The notes below the pieces were generated by a model. That model did not search any database, was not told where the DNA came from, and saw only the letters and a list, made by a program, of their open reading frames with translations. From positions 372,001-436,000 of the forward strand of contig OZ252012.1 of NCBI GenBank assembly GCA_965247395.1: a stretch of DNA of 64,000 nt, read 5' to 3'. Both the position numbers and the translations under genes were made by a program. Shown piece after piece: positions 42,932 to 51,898 of the stretch (position 1 is its first letter; each line of letters starts with the position of its first letter). This DNA is from CAYRJD01 sp965247395 (lineage in GTDB: Bacteria; Actinomycetota; Acidimicrobiia; Acidimicrobiales; Poriferisodalaceae).

Positions 42932-43831
42932 ATGGCTGTGCCGGAAGACAATCTAGCCCCGACCTACGTACCGGTAGCTAACGGTGCCAAGTTGGCTCTG
43001 CACTGCCTTACGCCAGTGTCAGAGCGCCATAAGCCGCCAGTGCTGTTTGTGCATGCCGCCGGGTTTGGAGCTCGTACGTATGGACCATTTACGCAACGAC
43101 TAGCCGAACGTTTCACCGTCTGGGCACCCGACTTGCGTGGCCACGGCTGGAGCGAAACACCCAGTGATGGCGATTACGTATGGACGACAACGGCTAACGA
43201 CATGTTGGCGATTGTTGATTATCTTGCTGATCGCGATGAGATCGACCGCACGCAGCTCAATTGTGTGGGGCACTCGGTCGGTGCAGCTGTCTTGTTGTTG
43301 GCAGAGATCCAGAGGCCCGGCCTGATCGCGAACATCTACGGCTATGAACCGGTGGTCTGGCGGACCAAAGATGTGTTGGAGCGTGATGAAAACCCGTTAG
43401 TCGCCGGAGCCCTAAAACGACGTGAAACCTTCGACTCGCGTGCCGAAGCGATGCATCGGTTTGCATCTCGCCCACCGTTTTCACTGCTACGAGCTGACGC
43501 ACTACACAGCTACATGCAGGATGGGTTTGAAGATTTACCCGACGGCACCGTCCGTTTGAGATGTCGAGCAGCCGATGAAGCCGGCACCTACCGCGGCGAC
43601 TACGTGTCGACCGAAGATCGGATAGCAGGCTGTGAGGTGTCTGCGGTGATTGGCAAAGGCGATGCGTATATCAACCAAGAACAGGCCCAAGACATCGGCA
43701 TACCGGCGCATGAAGCGCTGCCTAACTCACGGCTGATTATCTATCCGGGGCTTGGACACTTTGGGCTGATGCAAGACCCTGATCGGGTTGCCGAAGATGT
43801 TGTCTCAGCATTAGAGCCATCGCCGCACTAG
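42932..43831 (+). CDS. Alpha/beta hydrolase
   Basis: 299 aa. V-L-F-V-H-A-A-G-F-G (oxyanion), P-D-L-R-G-H-G-W-S-E, elbow G-H-S-V-G-A, Y-E-P-V, and C-terminal G-L-G-H-F-G-L-M. It shares the whole layout, including the R-R-E-T-F-D-S-R-A-E-A-M-H-R-F lid, with the 38021-39106 hydrolase but has no low-complexity inserts, so it shows what the undisturbed fold looks like. Confidence 0.87.
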   Translation: MAVPEDNLAPTYVPVANGAKLALHCLTPVSERHKPPVLFVHAAGFGARTYGPFTQRLAERFTVWAPDLRGHGWSETPSDGDYVWTTTANDMLAIVDYLADRDEIDRTQLNCVGHSVGAAVLLLAEIQRPGLIANIYGYEPVVWRTKDVLERDENPLVAGALKRRETFDSRAEAMHRFASRPPFSLLRADALHSYMQDGFEDLPDGTVRLRCRAADEAGTYRGDYVSTEDRIAGCEVSAVIGKGDAYINQEQAQDIGIPAHEALPNSRLIIYPGLGHFGLMQDPDRVAEDVVSALEPSPH

Positions 43832-43862
43832 AGCAATAGCCGCTAGGGGCGTGTAACAGCAC

Positions 43863-43961
43863 CAGGGCAGTTGCTGCCTTAGCTGCCTAGCCGCATGCGG
43901 GGAAGACTCGCACAGCGTTCGTGGAGTGGAGGCATCAGGGCAGTTGCTGCCCTAGCTGCCT
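43863..43961. repeat. 26-bp direct repeat pair, 73 bp offset
   Basis: Copies at 43863-43888 and 43936-43961, core CAGGGCAGTTGCTGCC, differ at one base. They lie between two convergent hydrolase genes; the 135-bp gap has no gene. Confidence 0.85.
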
Positions 43962-43966
43962 GGCAG

Positions 43967-44857
43967 CTAGCAAACCCGAGCCAGGAAATCGCAAATTCGA
44001 TCGACGATCTCGTCTGGTTGGTCGCGATGCGGGCTATGCCCGCAGTCGGCGAGAAGATGGCCGGATGAGTTAGGAACTGCATCGGTAATGGTCGATACCT
44101 GTTCGGCTGTTCCGTACTCGTCGTCCTCGCCCTGCAGAACAAGCACCGGGCAATCAATGCCGGTCAGCAGATCAACGATGCTCCAGCTGCGAAACTCGTC
44201 CGACAGCCACGCGCTGCGCCAGCGATCAAGCATTAGATCAGGGTGATCATGGTGCTTTGAGAGACCTTCGATTAACTGGCTGCGTCGCTCTTTGATATCG
44301 GCGATGGAATCAAGTGAGACCTGTTCCACAAAAGTGTGCGGTGCCATGGCCACCACACCGCGGGTTGGCACCGCAGCGGAGCTAGCGGCGATCATGTTGC
44401 TTGGTGTCGGGCTGCCGGTATTGGTGGCGGTGGTGTTAGTGCTTGCGGCGATAAGTGCGATGGTGGCACCGTCGCTATGTCCAACCAGCACAGTCTCTTG
44501 CACGTCTAGCTGCGTCAACAATTCCGGCAATACCTCTAGCGCTTCGTGGTTCATGTAGTCGACCGAATAGTCGACCGGCACCGGATCTGAGCGACCGTGA
44601 CCGCTGCGTTCGTAGGCGATCACATCTAACCCACTTCGGGTCGCGATGCGTTCCGGAAGGTCACGCCACTGGCCGATGCTGCCTAGGCCTTCGTGCAGCA
44701 TCACCACCGTGACAGGACTGCTGCCAGCGTTACCAGCGGGATTGGTGTCCGCGTGTTTTCCAACGGCGGGATCGTCGGAGCGTGAGCCACGGCCAAACCA
44801 CTGGTAAGCCAGCGACACGCCTGCGACCTCAACAAACCCAGCTGGTGCTAGCCCCAT
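43967..44857 (-). CDS. Alpha/beta hydrolase
   Basis: About 296 aa from ATG 44857; an earlier ATG at 44935 would overlap the upstream gene. V-V-M-L-H-E-G-L-G-S-I-G-Q-W, Y-E-R-S-G-H-G-R-S, elbow G-H-S-D-G-A, Q-G-E-D-D-E-Y and D-C-G-H-S-P-H-R. This resembles small-molecule esterases/lactonases of the BioH-like type. A 25-residue Thr/Asn/Ser insertion follows the elbow. It follows the DUF6624-esterase gene on the same strand, 37 bp apart. Confidence 0.87.
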   Translation of the reverse strand: MGLAPAGFVEVAGVSLAYQWFGRGSRSDDPAVGKHADTNPAGNAGSSPVTVVMLHEGLGSIGQWRDLPERIATRSGLDVIAYERSGHGRSDPVPVDYSVDYMNHEALEVLPELLTQLDVQETVLVGHSDGATIALIAASTNTTATNTGSPTPSNMIAASSAAVPTRGVVAMAPHTFVEQVSLDSIADIKERRSQLIEGLSKHHDHPDLMLDRWRSAWLSDEFRSWSIVDLLTGIDCPVLVLQGEDDEYGTAEQVSTITDAVPNSSGHLLADCGHSPHRDQPDEIVDRICDFLARVC

Positions 44858-44894
44858 ACCTACTTGCCCATACCTGTTTAGCCCTATGCCTGTC

Positions 44895-46574
44895 TTAGCC
44901 CCATGCCCGGGCGAGAGCCCGCGGCAGCTCCTCAATCCACTGAATCAGATCGTGGCCGCACACACGCTCGGTCCAATGATGCGGCGATTTCGCAAAGTGC
45001 AACCACGCCGCCCAGGCATGAGTGGCGTCAAAAAATGCGCCCTCCAAAGTGCCCGCACACAGATGCACATACGGAGCCTTATCCGCCTCCCAACCCATCC
45101 GATCATTCGGCGGCAAGCCTGTGGAATATGCGATGCAATGCCCGAACCGCTCGCGATTCATGTGTCCGGTCGCTAGTGCATGCCCGCCGCCGTCGGAGCA
45201 TCCAAACACTGCTCGTTTGTCTCGCTCGTCGGACACACCGAATCTGTCTTGCGCCCATTGCGCTAGCTCGCTCACAAAAAACTGTTGATGACGGTCGAAA
45301 CGCTTCTCGTCAAAGCCAGGCAAATATTCCAAGGCTCGCTCGTTGCTGTAGGCGCTCATAGGTGCGGCATGCGCTGCTACCAACACAAACCGCGGAACGC
45401 TTTGTTTACTAATGCCAGCGTCGATGCGACGGATATACGGTCCAACTCCGTTGCCATCGGTGGCGTAAACCACCGGCAGCTTTTCATTGGATTGATGATC
45501 GGGCGGTAAATAAACGGTAACCAAACGGTTTTCTCGCAATGCCGTGCTTGCTAGCGCTTCGGTAATGACCGTTCCACGAAGCTGATCGTCAGGCGTGGAA
45601 CTGATCTCGTCCGGTGCGTCAGGGCCTCGGAAGCGATGATCGACCGGGCCGCGCATACCACCACCAGCCAGTCCGCCGAATTCGTCAATCTCCCAAAACC
45701 CATAACCTATGACGGCTTCGCTAAGTCGTTCGACCCGCACAGTCAGCGCCCACAGCTGCTCGCTGCCGTCAGGGTTTGTGAGACGGCTCGTGTTGTGGGA
45801 GTCGACACCGACTAAGTCGCCGTCGCCGAAGCCCGTTACTCGCCAAAGCGGTAGTTCAAACACCGGTCCAGCGATCAGTCCATAGCGACTGCTTGATTTG
45901 CACGCAAACGTCAGTTCGTCGCCGTCGGCCCAAGCCCTCTGCGGGTGTTCGGCAAGTTTGCTTTGGAGCCAATCCGGGCTGGGGTCGTGCCACACACGCG
46001 CAAAACGCTGCCCCATAGGCAACTCGCCTTTGCTAGCCCCATCTCTGCCAGATCCGTCCCCATTGGTTCCACCGGTCCCGCTAGCGCTGCCATTAGTTCC
46101 GCCCGCAGCTGCGGCGCGCTTGCGAGCGGCATCTTCGTTGTGCCGTTGAATCTGCGTTTGCAGCTGATCCAGCGTCGGTACACCTAACTGCGCACGCATT
46201 TCGTCGGTGATGGACTTATCGATCGGTGCCAGCATCTGGTCACCCTGGTGCTGAGTGGTAACGGTGCCGAAGCTCTGCGGTTGACCGCTCATGAGATTCA
46301 CGCGGTCAACACACTCGGCAAACAGCACTCCCGCACCAGCGATCGACTCTCGATGTGCCTTCGCAGCCAGCTCGGCGGCCTTGGGCAAGGTTTGCGCAGG
46401 GCCATAAACCGATAATGCACGTGCGGCCCGCAAGGCAGTAGCTCCCGTGGCGGTGTCCAGGTCGTCTGCTACAGCAAGTTGTCTCGCCAGCAGTGCAACA
46501 GCGTGAGGCTCTTCGTCGCTGTCCGGTGAAGCAGCAGACTCCAACGCTGACAGCAGCTGATTTATCTCGCTCAT
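44895..46574 (-). CDS. DUF6624-like plus enterochelin esterase-like fusion protein
   Basis: 559 aa in three parts. Residues 1-150 resemble a DUF6624-type domain (Q-S-F-G-T-V-T-T-Q-H-Q, L-A-P-I-D-K-S-I, L-G-V-P-T-L-D-Q-L-Q). A Gly/Ser/Asn-rich linker spans about 155-185. Residues 190-555 form an enterochelin esterase (Fes/IroD)-like region with an N-terminal beta domain and hydrolase fold: L-V-T-V-Y-L-P-P-D-H, elbow F-G-C-S-D-G-G-G and a late C-G-H-D. The fusion is unusual. Family role is siderophore-ester hydrolysis, but no siderophore genes are nearby. Confidence 0.75.
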   Translation of the reverse strand: MSEINQLLSALESAASPDSDEEPHAVALLARQLAVADDLDTATGATALRAARALSVYGPAQTLPKAAELAAKAHRESIAGAGVLFAECVDRVNLMSGQPQSFGTVTTQHQGDQMLAPIDKSITDEMRAQLGVPTLDQLQTQIQRHNEDAARKRAAAAGGTNGSASGTGGTNGDGSGRDGASKGELPMGQRFARVWHDPSPDWLQSKLAEHPQRAWADGDELTFACKSSSRYGLIAGPVFELPLWRVTGFGDGDLVGVDSHNTSRLTNPDGSEQLWALTVRVERLSEAVIGYGFWEIDEFGGLAGGGMRGPVDHRFRGPDAPDEISSTPDDQLRGTVITEALASTALRENRLVTVYLPPDHQSNEKLPVVYATDGNGVGPYIRRIDAGISKQSVPRFVLVAAHAAPMSAYSNERALEYLPGFDEKRFDRHQQFFVSELAQWAQDRFGVSDERDKRAVFGCSDGGGHALATGHMNRERFGHCIAYSTGLPPNDRMGWEADKAPYVHLCAGTLEGAFFDATHAWAAWLHFAKSPHHWTERVCGHDLIQWIEELPRALARAWG

Positions 46575-46628
46575 GGCCTCAATCAGCTTCCCAGTGACGG
46601 CACTTGCACGGAAGACTAATCTGGCCTA

Positions 46629-47411
46629 ATGGCAGATTCTGAACCTCTTGTACTTACCGAACAGCGCGGCTACGTGCAGATCATCACGCTAAATCGCCCT
46701 GAAGCGATGAATGCTTTTAATACCGATCTCTCGCTCGCTCTAGGAAAAGCTCTGGAAGATTTTGACTCTGACAACTCTGTGCGAGTGGGAGTGCTGACCG
46801 GAGCTGGGCGCGCATTCAGCGCAGGAATGGATCTGAAGCAGTTCGCCGAGGGCGGGGTTGACGCTATGCCCAACGTGGGTGATCGTGGCTTTGGCGGAAT
46901 CACCGAGAAGGCCTGCGCCAAGCCGATCATCGCAGCGGTGGAAGGCGTGGCGTTTGCTGGTGGATTAGAGGTGGCACTGGCATGCGACCTGATCGTTGCT
47001 GGCGAGGGCGCTCGTCTAGGGATTCCCGAAGTGGGCGTGGGACTGTTTGCTGGGGCTGGCGCTCTGCTGCGGCTGCCACGTCAGTTGCCATACAGCTTGG
47101 CGATGGAGATGGCGTTAACCGCCGACCCAATAACTGCGGAGGTAGCTCACCAACACGGCATGGTGAATCGAGTGGCTCCGAAAGGTGAGGCAGTAGCGGT
47201 GGCGGTAGAGCTAGCCGAACGCATCGCCCGCAACGCGCCTCTGGGAGTGCGAGCGTCTAAGAAGCTGATGAAAGAAGTGTTGGGCGTGTCCGAAGACGAC
47301 TTCTGGAGTTTCCAGAAACCAGTGCTGGACGAAGTGTTTGCATCCGCTGACGCCTTCGAAGGCGCAACCGCTTTTGCTGAGAAGCGTGAGCCCAACTGGC
47401 AAGACAAATAG
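46629..47411 (+). CDS. Enoyl-CoA hydratase/isomerase (crotonase) family protein
   Basis: 260 aa with I-I-T-L-N-R-P-E-A-M-N-A-F, the oxyanion strand A-F-S-A-G-M-D-L-K and V-E-G-V-A-F-A-G-G-L-E-V-A-L-A-C-D. The Glu pair of true hydratases is only partly evident (I-P-E-V-G-V-G present; position of the first Glu occupied by E in G-G-L-E). Likely fatty acid or related CoA-thioester metabolism. Confidence 0.92.
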   Translation: MADSEPLVLTEQRGYVQIITLNRPEAMNAFNTDLSLALGKALEDFDSDNSVRVGVLTGAGRAFSAGMDLKQFAEGGVDAMPNVGDRGFGGITEKACAKPIIAAVEGVAFAGGLEVALACDLIVAGEGARLGIPEVGVGLFAGAGALLRLPRQLPYSLAMEMALTADPITAEVAHQHGMVNRVAPKGEAVAVAVELAERIARNAPLGVRASKKLMKEVLGVSEDDFWSFQKPVLDEVFASADAFEGATAFAEKREPNWQDK

Positions 47412-47420
47412 CGGTTAGCT

Positions 47421-47439
47421 AGTAGCCGGTCCGGCTACT
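47421..47439. terminator. Short inverted repeat between convergent genes
   Basis: AGTAGCCGG and CCGGCTACT form a 9-bp palindrome around a single T, between the crotonase and SHOCT-like genes. A terminator role is suggested by position only. Confidence 0.4.
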
Positions 47440-47464
47440 TAGCGCTAGCCAGGTTTAACCAGTT

Positions 47465-47767
47465 CTAGTCGGCCGAGATGCGGGCCAGCAGTTCAATTTT
47501 TCGCTCTTCGTACTCGTCGAAGGTGATCTCTTCGTTGTCAAACGCTCGCTGAAGCTCTTCGACTAACCGAAGCAGGTCGGCCGGAGAGATTTCCTTGTCC
47601 AGATCGCCGTCAAGTTGCACGGTGTTTTCATCTTCATCCTCCGTTGCCCCAGGCAACGGGCTGCCGTCAGGTGCACGACCCAAGCGCTTGGAACGCTTGG
47701 CTTCGGCCTTGGCCTTTTTGGCACGGTCTCTTTGGAGTTTTTCGAACGTTGTTCGGCTTGCGGCCAT
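47465..47767 (-). CDS. Small SHOCT-like domain protein
   Basis: 100 aa. A basic N-terminus (S-R-T-T-F-E-K-L-Q-R-D-R-A-K-K) leads to an acidic linker and a C-terminal helix pair, L-L-R-L-V-E-E-L-Q-R-A-F-D-N-E-E-I-T-F-D-E-Y-E with a SHOCT-like pattern. Strong ribosome site AAAAGGAG, 6 nt from the ATG. Function unknown; the basic half could bind nucleic acid. Confidence 0.7.
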   Translation of the reverse strand: MAASRTTFEKLQRDRAKKAKAEAKRSKRLGRAPDGSPLPGATEDEDENTVQLDGDLDKEISPADLLRLVEELQRAFDNEEITFDEYEERKIELLARISAD

Positions 47768-48217
47768 ACTGAACTCCTTTTCTTCGCTGCGGCTCCATCG
47801 CAGTCGCCATCAAGGCAACCGACTAATCAGCTATTTTTGATTAGTTGCAGCGCTGGCAGGCGAAGACCGGTTTGCACATCAACTTTGCGTATCAACGCCG
47901 CGCCGATGCGTAGTCACGTCTGGCCTCAGGCGCCAGACGGTACGGCTCCAGGGTACCTGCCTAGCTCACGCCCCAGCGCACACCTTGCCCACTGAGACGT
48001 TGCTGGTTTTTTCGCGGCCTATCCGCCGGATCATCGGCGAGTGGTCAGCAGACCACGACATGCTGCGGCGTTGCTGGTTTTTTCGCGGTCCACCCGCGAC
48101 GTGCTCTCCTGCTTGTCGCTGTCCCGTCTTAGCGAAGCCGGTCTCAGCGAAGTTCGGCAAAAAACGCTCGCACGCACAACGAACGTAAACACGCCGCTAG
48201 AAATTACATTTACTGTC
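47768..48217. other. 450-bp intergenic region with a ~72-bp repeat ladder
   Basis: No convincing gene. It holds hairpins at 47917-47939 (8-bp stem, 7-nt loop) and 48041-48056 (GTGGTC/GACCAC), the promoter side of the SHOCT-like gene, and two direct-repeat pairs: 20 bp at 47998 and 48069, and 33 bp at 48141 and 48215. The four elements start 71, 72 and 74 bp apart. Confidence 0.6.
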
Positions 48218-48247
48218 TCAGCGAAGTTCGGCAAAAAACGCTCGCAC
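48141..48247. repeat. 33-bp direct repeat pair at the epoxide hydrolase gene end, 74 bp offset
   Basis: Identical copies at 48141-48173 and 48215-48247. The second contains the last ten codons and stop of the epoxide hydrolase gene; the first is a copy of that gene end downstream of it. Confidence 0.9.
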
Positions 48248-49369
48248 ATCTTCAACAAACAGCTCTGGCTGCTCAAAAGCCGCAAAGTGCCCGCCGCGCG
48301 GCATATCTGTCCAACGTCGAATGTCGGTATAAATCGATTCCGACCAAGATCGCACAGGTGGAATGATCTCTTTGGGAAACTTCGCTACACCGGTCGGCAC
48401 CGACACTGGGTCAGAACCGGTCCTTCTAAAGCTCTCCCAATACAAGCGCCCGGAAGACCCCGCCGTCGCGTTCAGCCAATACAGCATGATGTTGTCAAGC
48501 ATCTCATCACGGCTTAGAGCGTTTTCGGGATGACCGTCGCAATCGGTCCACGACCAGAACTTCTCAAGTATCCACGCGGCCTGTCCCGCGGGAGAGTCGG
48601 TCAGCCCGTAGGCCAGGGTTTGCGGCCGGGTTGCCTGCTGGATGGAGTATCCCGAATCCCACTTGCGGTAGTGCTTCAACGCCGCCGAAGCTGCTTCTTC
48701 CTCAGGTGTGAGCTCGCCTGCATTATCTGGTCGCCTGCTAGCCATCACCATGTTGAGGTGAATGCCTAGGCAAGCATCAGGATGGTGGGCTCCGATGGCG
48801 GTGGTTACGCCCGCACCCCAGTCGCCGCCCTGCGCGCCAAACCGGTCATAGCCCAAACCTGTCATCAGTTGCGTCCAGGCATCGGCGATGCGTTCAACGT
48901 CCCAGCCCGTCTCAGCAGGCTTGTCGCTAAAGCCATAACCAGGCAGCGATGGGCAGATCACGTGAAAAGCGTCGGCTTCGTTGCCGCCGTGAGCGGTCGG
49001 GTCGGTAAGCGGTTCGATGACTTTGTGAAATTCGACGATCGAGCCGGGCCAGCCGTGCGTGATGACTAGCGGTATGGCGTCGGCGTTGGGGGAGCGTGCG
49101 TGGATGAAGTGGATGTCAAGGCCGTCGATGGGTGCGGTGAACTGGGGAAATCGATTAAGCCTCGCCTCTTGGGCACGCCAGTCGTAGGTGTTGGCCCAGT
49201 AGTCGCAGACTTCTTGGACGTAGGACAATGGAGCACCTTGCGACCAGTCATTAACTAGCTCGGCGTTGGGCCAGCGAGTGTTATTGAGCCGAGCGGTGAG
49301 GTCGGCTAGGTCGGCATCGGACACTTCGATGCGAAAAGGTGTGGTTGCGAGCTTGGATTGGGTAGCCAT
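48218..49369 (-). CDS. Epoxide hydrolase (EHN-domain type)
   Basis: 383 aa. N-terminal EHN lid (F-R-I-E-V-S-D-A-D-L-A-D-L, R-W-P, W-A-N-T-Y-D-W-R-A-Q-E) precedes the hydrolase core: oxyanion H-G-W-P-G-S, nucleophile Asp in G-G-D-W-G, and C-terminal M-P-R-G-G-H-F-A-A-F-E-Q-P-E. Opens epoxides to diols via an Asp ester. Its terminal codons are duplicated just downstream. Confidence 0.93.
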   Translation of the reverse strand: MATQSKLATTPFRIEVSDADLADLTARLNNTRWPNAELVNDWSQGAPLSYVQEVCDYWANTYDWRAQEARLNRFPQFTAPIDGLDIHFIHARSPNADAIPLVITHGWPGSIVEFHKVIEPLTDPTAHGGNEADAFHVICPSLPGYGFSDKPAETGWDVERIADAWTQLMTGLGYDRFGAQGGDWGAGVTTAIGAHHPDACLGIHLNMVMASRRPDNAGELTPEEEAASAALKHYRKWDSGYSIQQATRPQTLAYGLTDSPAGQAAWILEKFWSWTDCDGHPENALSRDEMLDNIMLYWLNATAGSSGRLYWESFRRTGSDPVSVPTGVAKFPKEIIPPVRSWSESIYTDIRRWTDMPRGGHFAAFEQPELFVEDVRAFFAELR

Positions 49370-49420
49370 TTGTTCAGTTTGGCCGGTGGAATACGATCAG
49401 GGCAAAGTCTGGGAGATTAG

Positions 49421-50560
49421 GTGAGCGTTAGACCACGAGCAGTAATTGACGGGCTGCCGGAATACAAGCCGGGCAAATCAGCCGCGCAGGCGGACACAGC
49501 CTCCAACAATGCCACCGAACAGCTGCCGCCCATCAAACTGGCTTCAAATGAAACGCCTTACACGCCGCTGCCGTCGGTGCAAAAAGCACTGGTCGAGGCG
49601 GCGAACGACGCCAATCGCTATCCCGACCACCGCTGCGTAGAACTCCGCCAAGCACTGGCCGACAAGCTCGCAGTAAGCAACGCCAACGTGACGGTCGGCT
49701 GCGGATCGGTCGGGTTGTTGCAACAGCTTTTTTTGGCGTACATAGATCCGGGCGATCAGGTGATCTACCCCTGGCGCTCGTTTGAGGTACATCCGGTTTA
49801 CAGCGCCATCGCGCAAGCCGAGGCGATCACCTTGCCACTAGTGGATGAGGCGTTTGACTTGGAGGCGGTAGCCAAAGCCGTAACTGGTCGCACCAAGCTG
49901 GTGCTGCTGTCAACCCCGAACAACCCCACGGGCACGGCCTGCACCACTGAACAACTGCTGGGGCTTCTTGGCTCTGTGCCAGACGATGTGCTGGTGGTAA
50001 TCGATGAGGCTTATCGGGAGTTTGTAACCGACCCGGCGGTAGCAGACCCGGTTACCGAGATCCTTCCACGCCACCAAAACGCGCTGGTGCTGCGAACCTT
50101 TTCAAAGGCTTACGGACTGGCAAATCTGCGAGTGGGCTACGCCATTGGTGATGAGCAGGTCATAGCAACGCTGGACAAGGTGTATGCGCCGTTTCTGGTT
50201 AGCGGCGTAGCGCAAGCGGCCGCGATTGCTTCGTTGCAGCCAGTCGCCGAAGCCGAGCTAAACCAGCGAGTAGCTGAGGTAATCGCTCAGCGCGAGGTGG
50301 TGATGGCTGCGCTGGTGGATGCTGGCTGGCCAGCTACGCCAAGTCAGGCGAACTTCATCTGGATGCAGCTAGGTGAGGAAGCGCTGCCGGTCTATAGTCG
50401 TCTTGAGCAGGCTGGCGTGATCACGCGGCCGTTTGAGGGTGAGGGCGTGCGAGTGACAATCGGATCGCTCACTGAGAACGAGCGCTTCATTGCTGTTCTG
50501 GGTAGGGCTGCTCTGGGTAGGACTGCTTTGGATAAGGCAGCTTTGGGCAGTGTTGAATAA
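49421..50560 (+). CDS. hisC: Histidinol-phosphate aminotransferase-like protein
   Basis: 379 aa class II PLP aminotransferase: L-A-S-N-E-T-P-Y, S-T-P-N-N-P-T-G, V-I-D-E-A-Y, and PLP Lys in T-F-S-K-A-Y-G-L-A-N-L-R-V-G. In actinobacteria this subgroup can use histidinol phosphate or aromatic amino acids. No other his genes are nearby. The last about 17 residues are repeats (G-R-A-A-L-G-R-T-A-L) encoded by a 15-bp tandem. GTG start at 49421. Confidence 0.88.
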   Translation: MSVRPRAVIDGLPEYKPGKSAAQADTASNNATEQLPPIKLASNETPYTPLPSVQKALVEAANDANRYPDHRCVELRQALADKLAVSNANVTVGCGSVGLLQQLFLAYIDPGDQVIYPWRSFEVHPVYSAIAQAEAITLPLVDEAFDLEAVAKAVTGRTKLVLLSTPNNPTGTACTTEQLLGLLGSVPDDVLVVIDEAYREFVTDPAVADPVTEILPRHQNALVLRTFSKAYGLANLRVGYAIGDEQVIATLDKVYAPFLVSGVAQAAAIASLQPVAEAELNQRVAEVIAQREVVMAALVDAGWPATPSQANFIWMQLGEEALPVYSRLEQAGVITRPFEGEGVRVTIGSLTENERFIAVLGRAALGRTALDKAALGSVE

Positions 50561-50649
50561 GGCCCTGTTGCACTGCCGCAGACACAACGCGAGTGCTACA
50601 AAAATACTTGCTGCTTTGGGCAGTGTTGAATAAGGCCCTGTTGCACTGC
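50540..50649. repeat. 37-bp direct repeat pair at the hisC end, 73 bp offset
   Basis: Identical copies at 50540-50576 and 50613-50649 with a 36-bp spacer. The first includes the last six codons and stop of hisC. The rest of the 264-bp gap to the kinase gene shows no gene. Confidence 0.9.
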
Positions 50650-50824
50650 TCCATGCTGGCGATGTTGCGGTTGGCGATGTTGGGTTGTCGATGTTGCGCG
50701 GAGCAAAGCGCAGTAGCGGCCTCGCCAGCTTGCGCATTTAGCCGCGCATAGTGTCGCGCATAGTGTGAAGCCTGTGCAAGGTTGTGCAGTGCCAAGTTTG
50801 AAGGTCCAAGTTTGAAAGGTAAAG

Positions 50825-51898
50825 ATGTCTGACCGATCAACCGACACCGAAGGCATGCAGATAGTCGGCTACGACGTGGAAGCGGTGGAGGAGTGGATCA
50901 CCGTCAACACTGATGTGCTCACGCCACCCTGCGATTGGACACGCCTTGAAGGCGGCCACAGCAACCTCACCTACAAGCTCACCGGCAAAGACGCCCGCAC
51001 CGCCGTTGTAAGACGCCCGCCCATGGGTGAATTGCTGCCAAAGGCTCACGACATGGGTCGTGAGTTCACCATCATCAGCGGGTTGCGAGACACCGACGTG
51101 CCAGTGCCCATAGCGCACGGTTATTGCGAAGACCCTTCAGTTACTGGAGCGCACTTCTACGTGATGAGCCACGTCGAAGGTCGACCAATGTTCAGCCAAG
51201 AAGATGCGCAAGAGCACCTAAGCGAGCAAGCTCGAGCAAACGTTGCTGGATCGTTTATGGACGTGCTGGCCGCGCTACACAGCGTCGACCCTGATGAGGT
51301 CGGTCTAGGTGAGCTAGGCAAGCGTGAGGACTATGTCGGGCGCCAGCTTCGCACCTGGTATCGCAGCTGGACCGCTTCGGCAGATGCCGCCAAATATGAC
51401 GACCCCGCTCTGCACGAGCTTCACGCGATGCTTACCGAACGCAAGCCCGAACAAGGTCCGGCTCGCGTGGTGCACGGCGACTACGGCCTGCACAACTGTC
51501 TGCTCAGCCCCGCTGGTGAGATAACTGCGGTGCTGGACTGGGAGATCTCCACGCTGGGCGATCCGCTGGCTGACTTTGCTTACGCCCTAAACGGCTGGAC
51601 AGAGCAGGGGGATACGGTCGTGAATCCTGAAAAATCTGCCACGCTGGTGCCTGGGTTTGGTGCACGCCAACAGCTGGTGCAGCGCTACGGCGAACGCACC
51701 GGAGCGGATCTAAGCCATATCGATTACTACGTTTGCTTTAATTATTGGAAGACGGCTTGCATCATCCACGGTGTCTATGCCCGCTACATGAACGATCAAA
51801 AACCGACCGACGGCGTGGACCTTGACGAATACCGCGCACGGATCGGCTTGGGTATCGACAAGAGTAAAGAAGCAGCTAGCGCCGTTCCCGCTGCGTGA
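50825..51898 (+). CDS. APH-family phosphotransferase (ACAD10-like kinase)
   Basis: 357 aa aminoglycoside-phosphotransferase fold. L-E-G-G-H-S-N-L-T-Y glycine-rich loop, V-V-R-R-P-P (Arg in place of the usual Lys region), H-G-D-Y-G-L-H-N-C-L-L catalytic loop, and V-L-D-W-E-I-S-T-L-G-D-P-L-A-D-F-A-Y metal motif. The pattern is that of kinases linked to acyl-CoA dehydrogenases rather than resistance enzymes. Its stop overlaps the ung start (GTGA). Confidence 0.9.
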   Translation: MSDRSTDTEGMQIVGYDVEAVEEWITVNTDVLTPPCDWTRLEGGHSNLTYKLTGKDARTAVVRRPPMGELLPKAHDMGREFTIISGLRDTDVPVPIAHGYCEDPSVTGAHFYVMSHVEGRPMFSQEDAQEHLSEQARANVAGSFMDVLAALHSVDPDEVGLGELGKREDYVGRQLRTWYRSWTASADAAKYDDPALHELHAMLTERKPEQGPARVVHGDYGLHNCLLSPAGEITAVLDWEISTLGDPLADFAYALNGWTEQGDTVVNPEKSATLVPGFGARQQLVQRYGERTGADLSHIDYYVCFNYWKTACIIHGVYARYMNDQKPTDGVDLDEYRARIGLGIDKSKEAASAVPAA

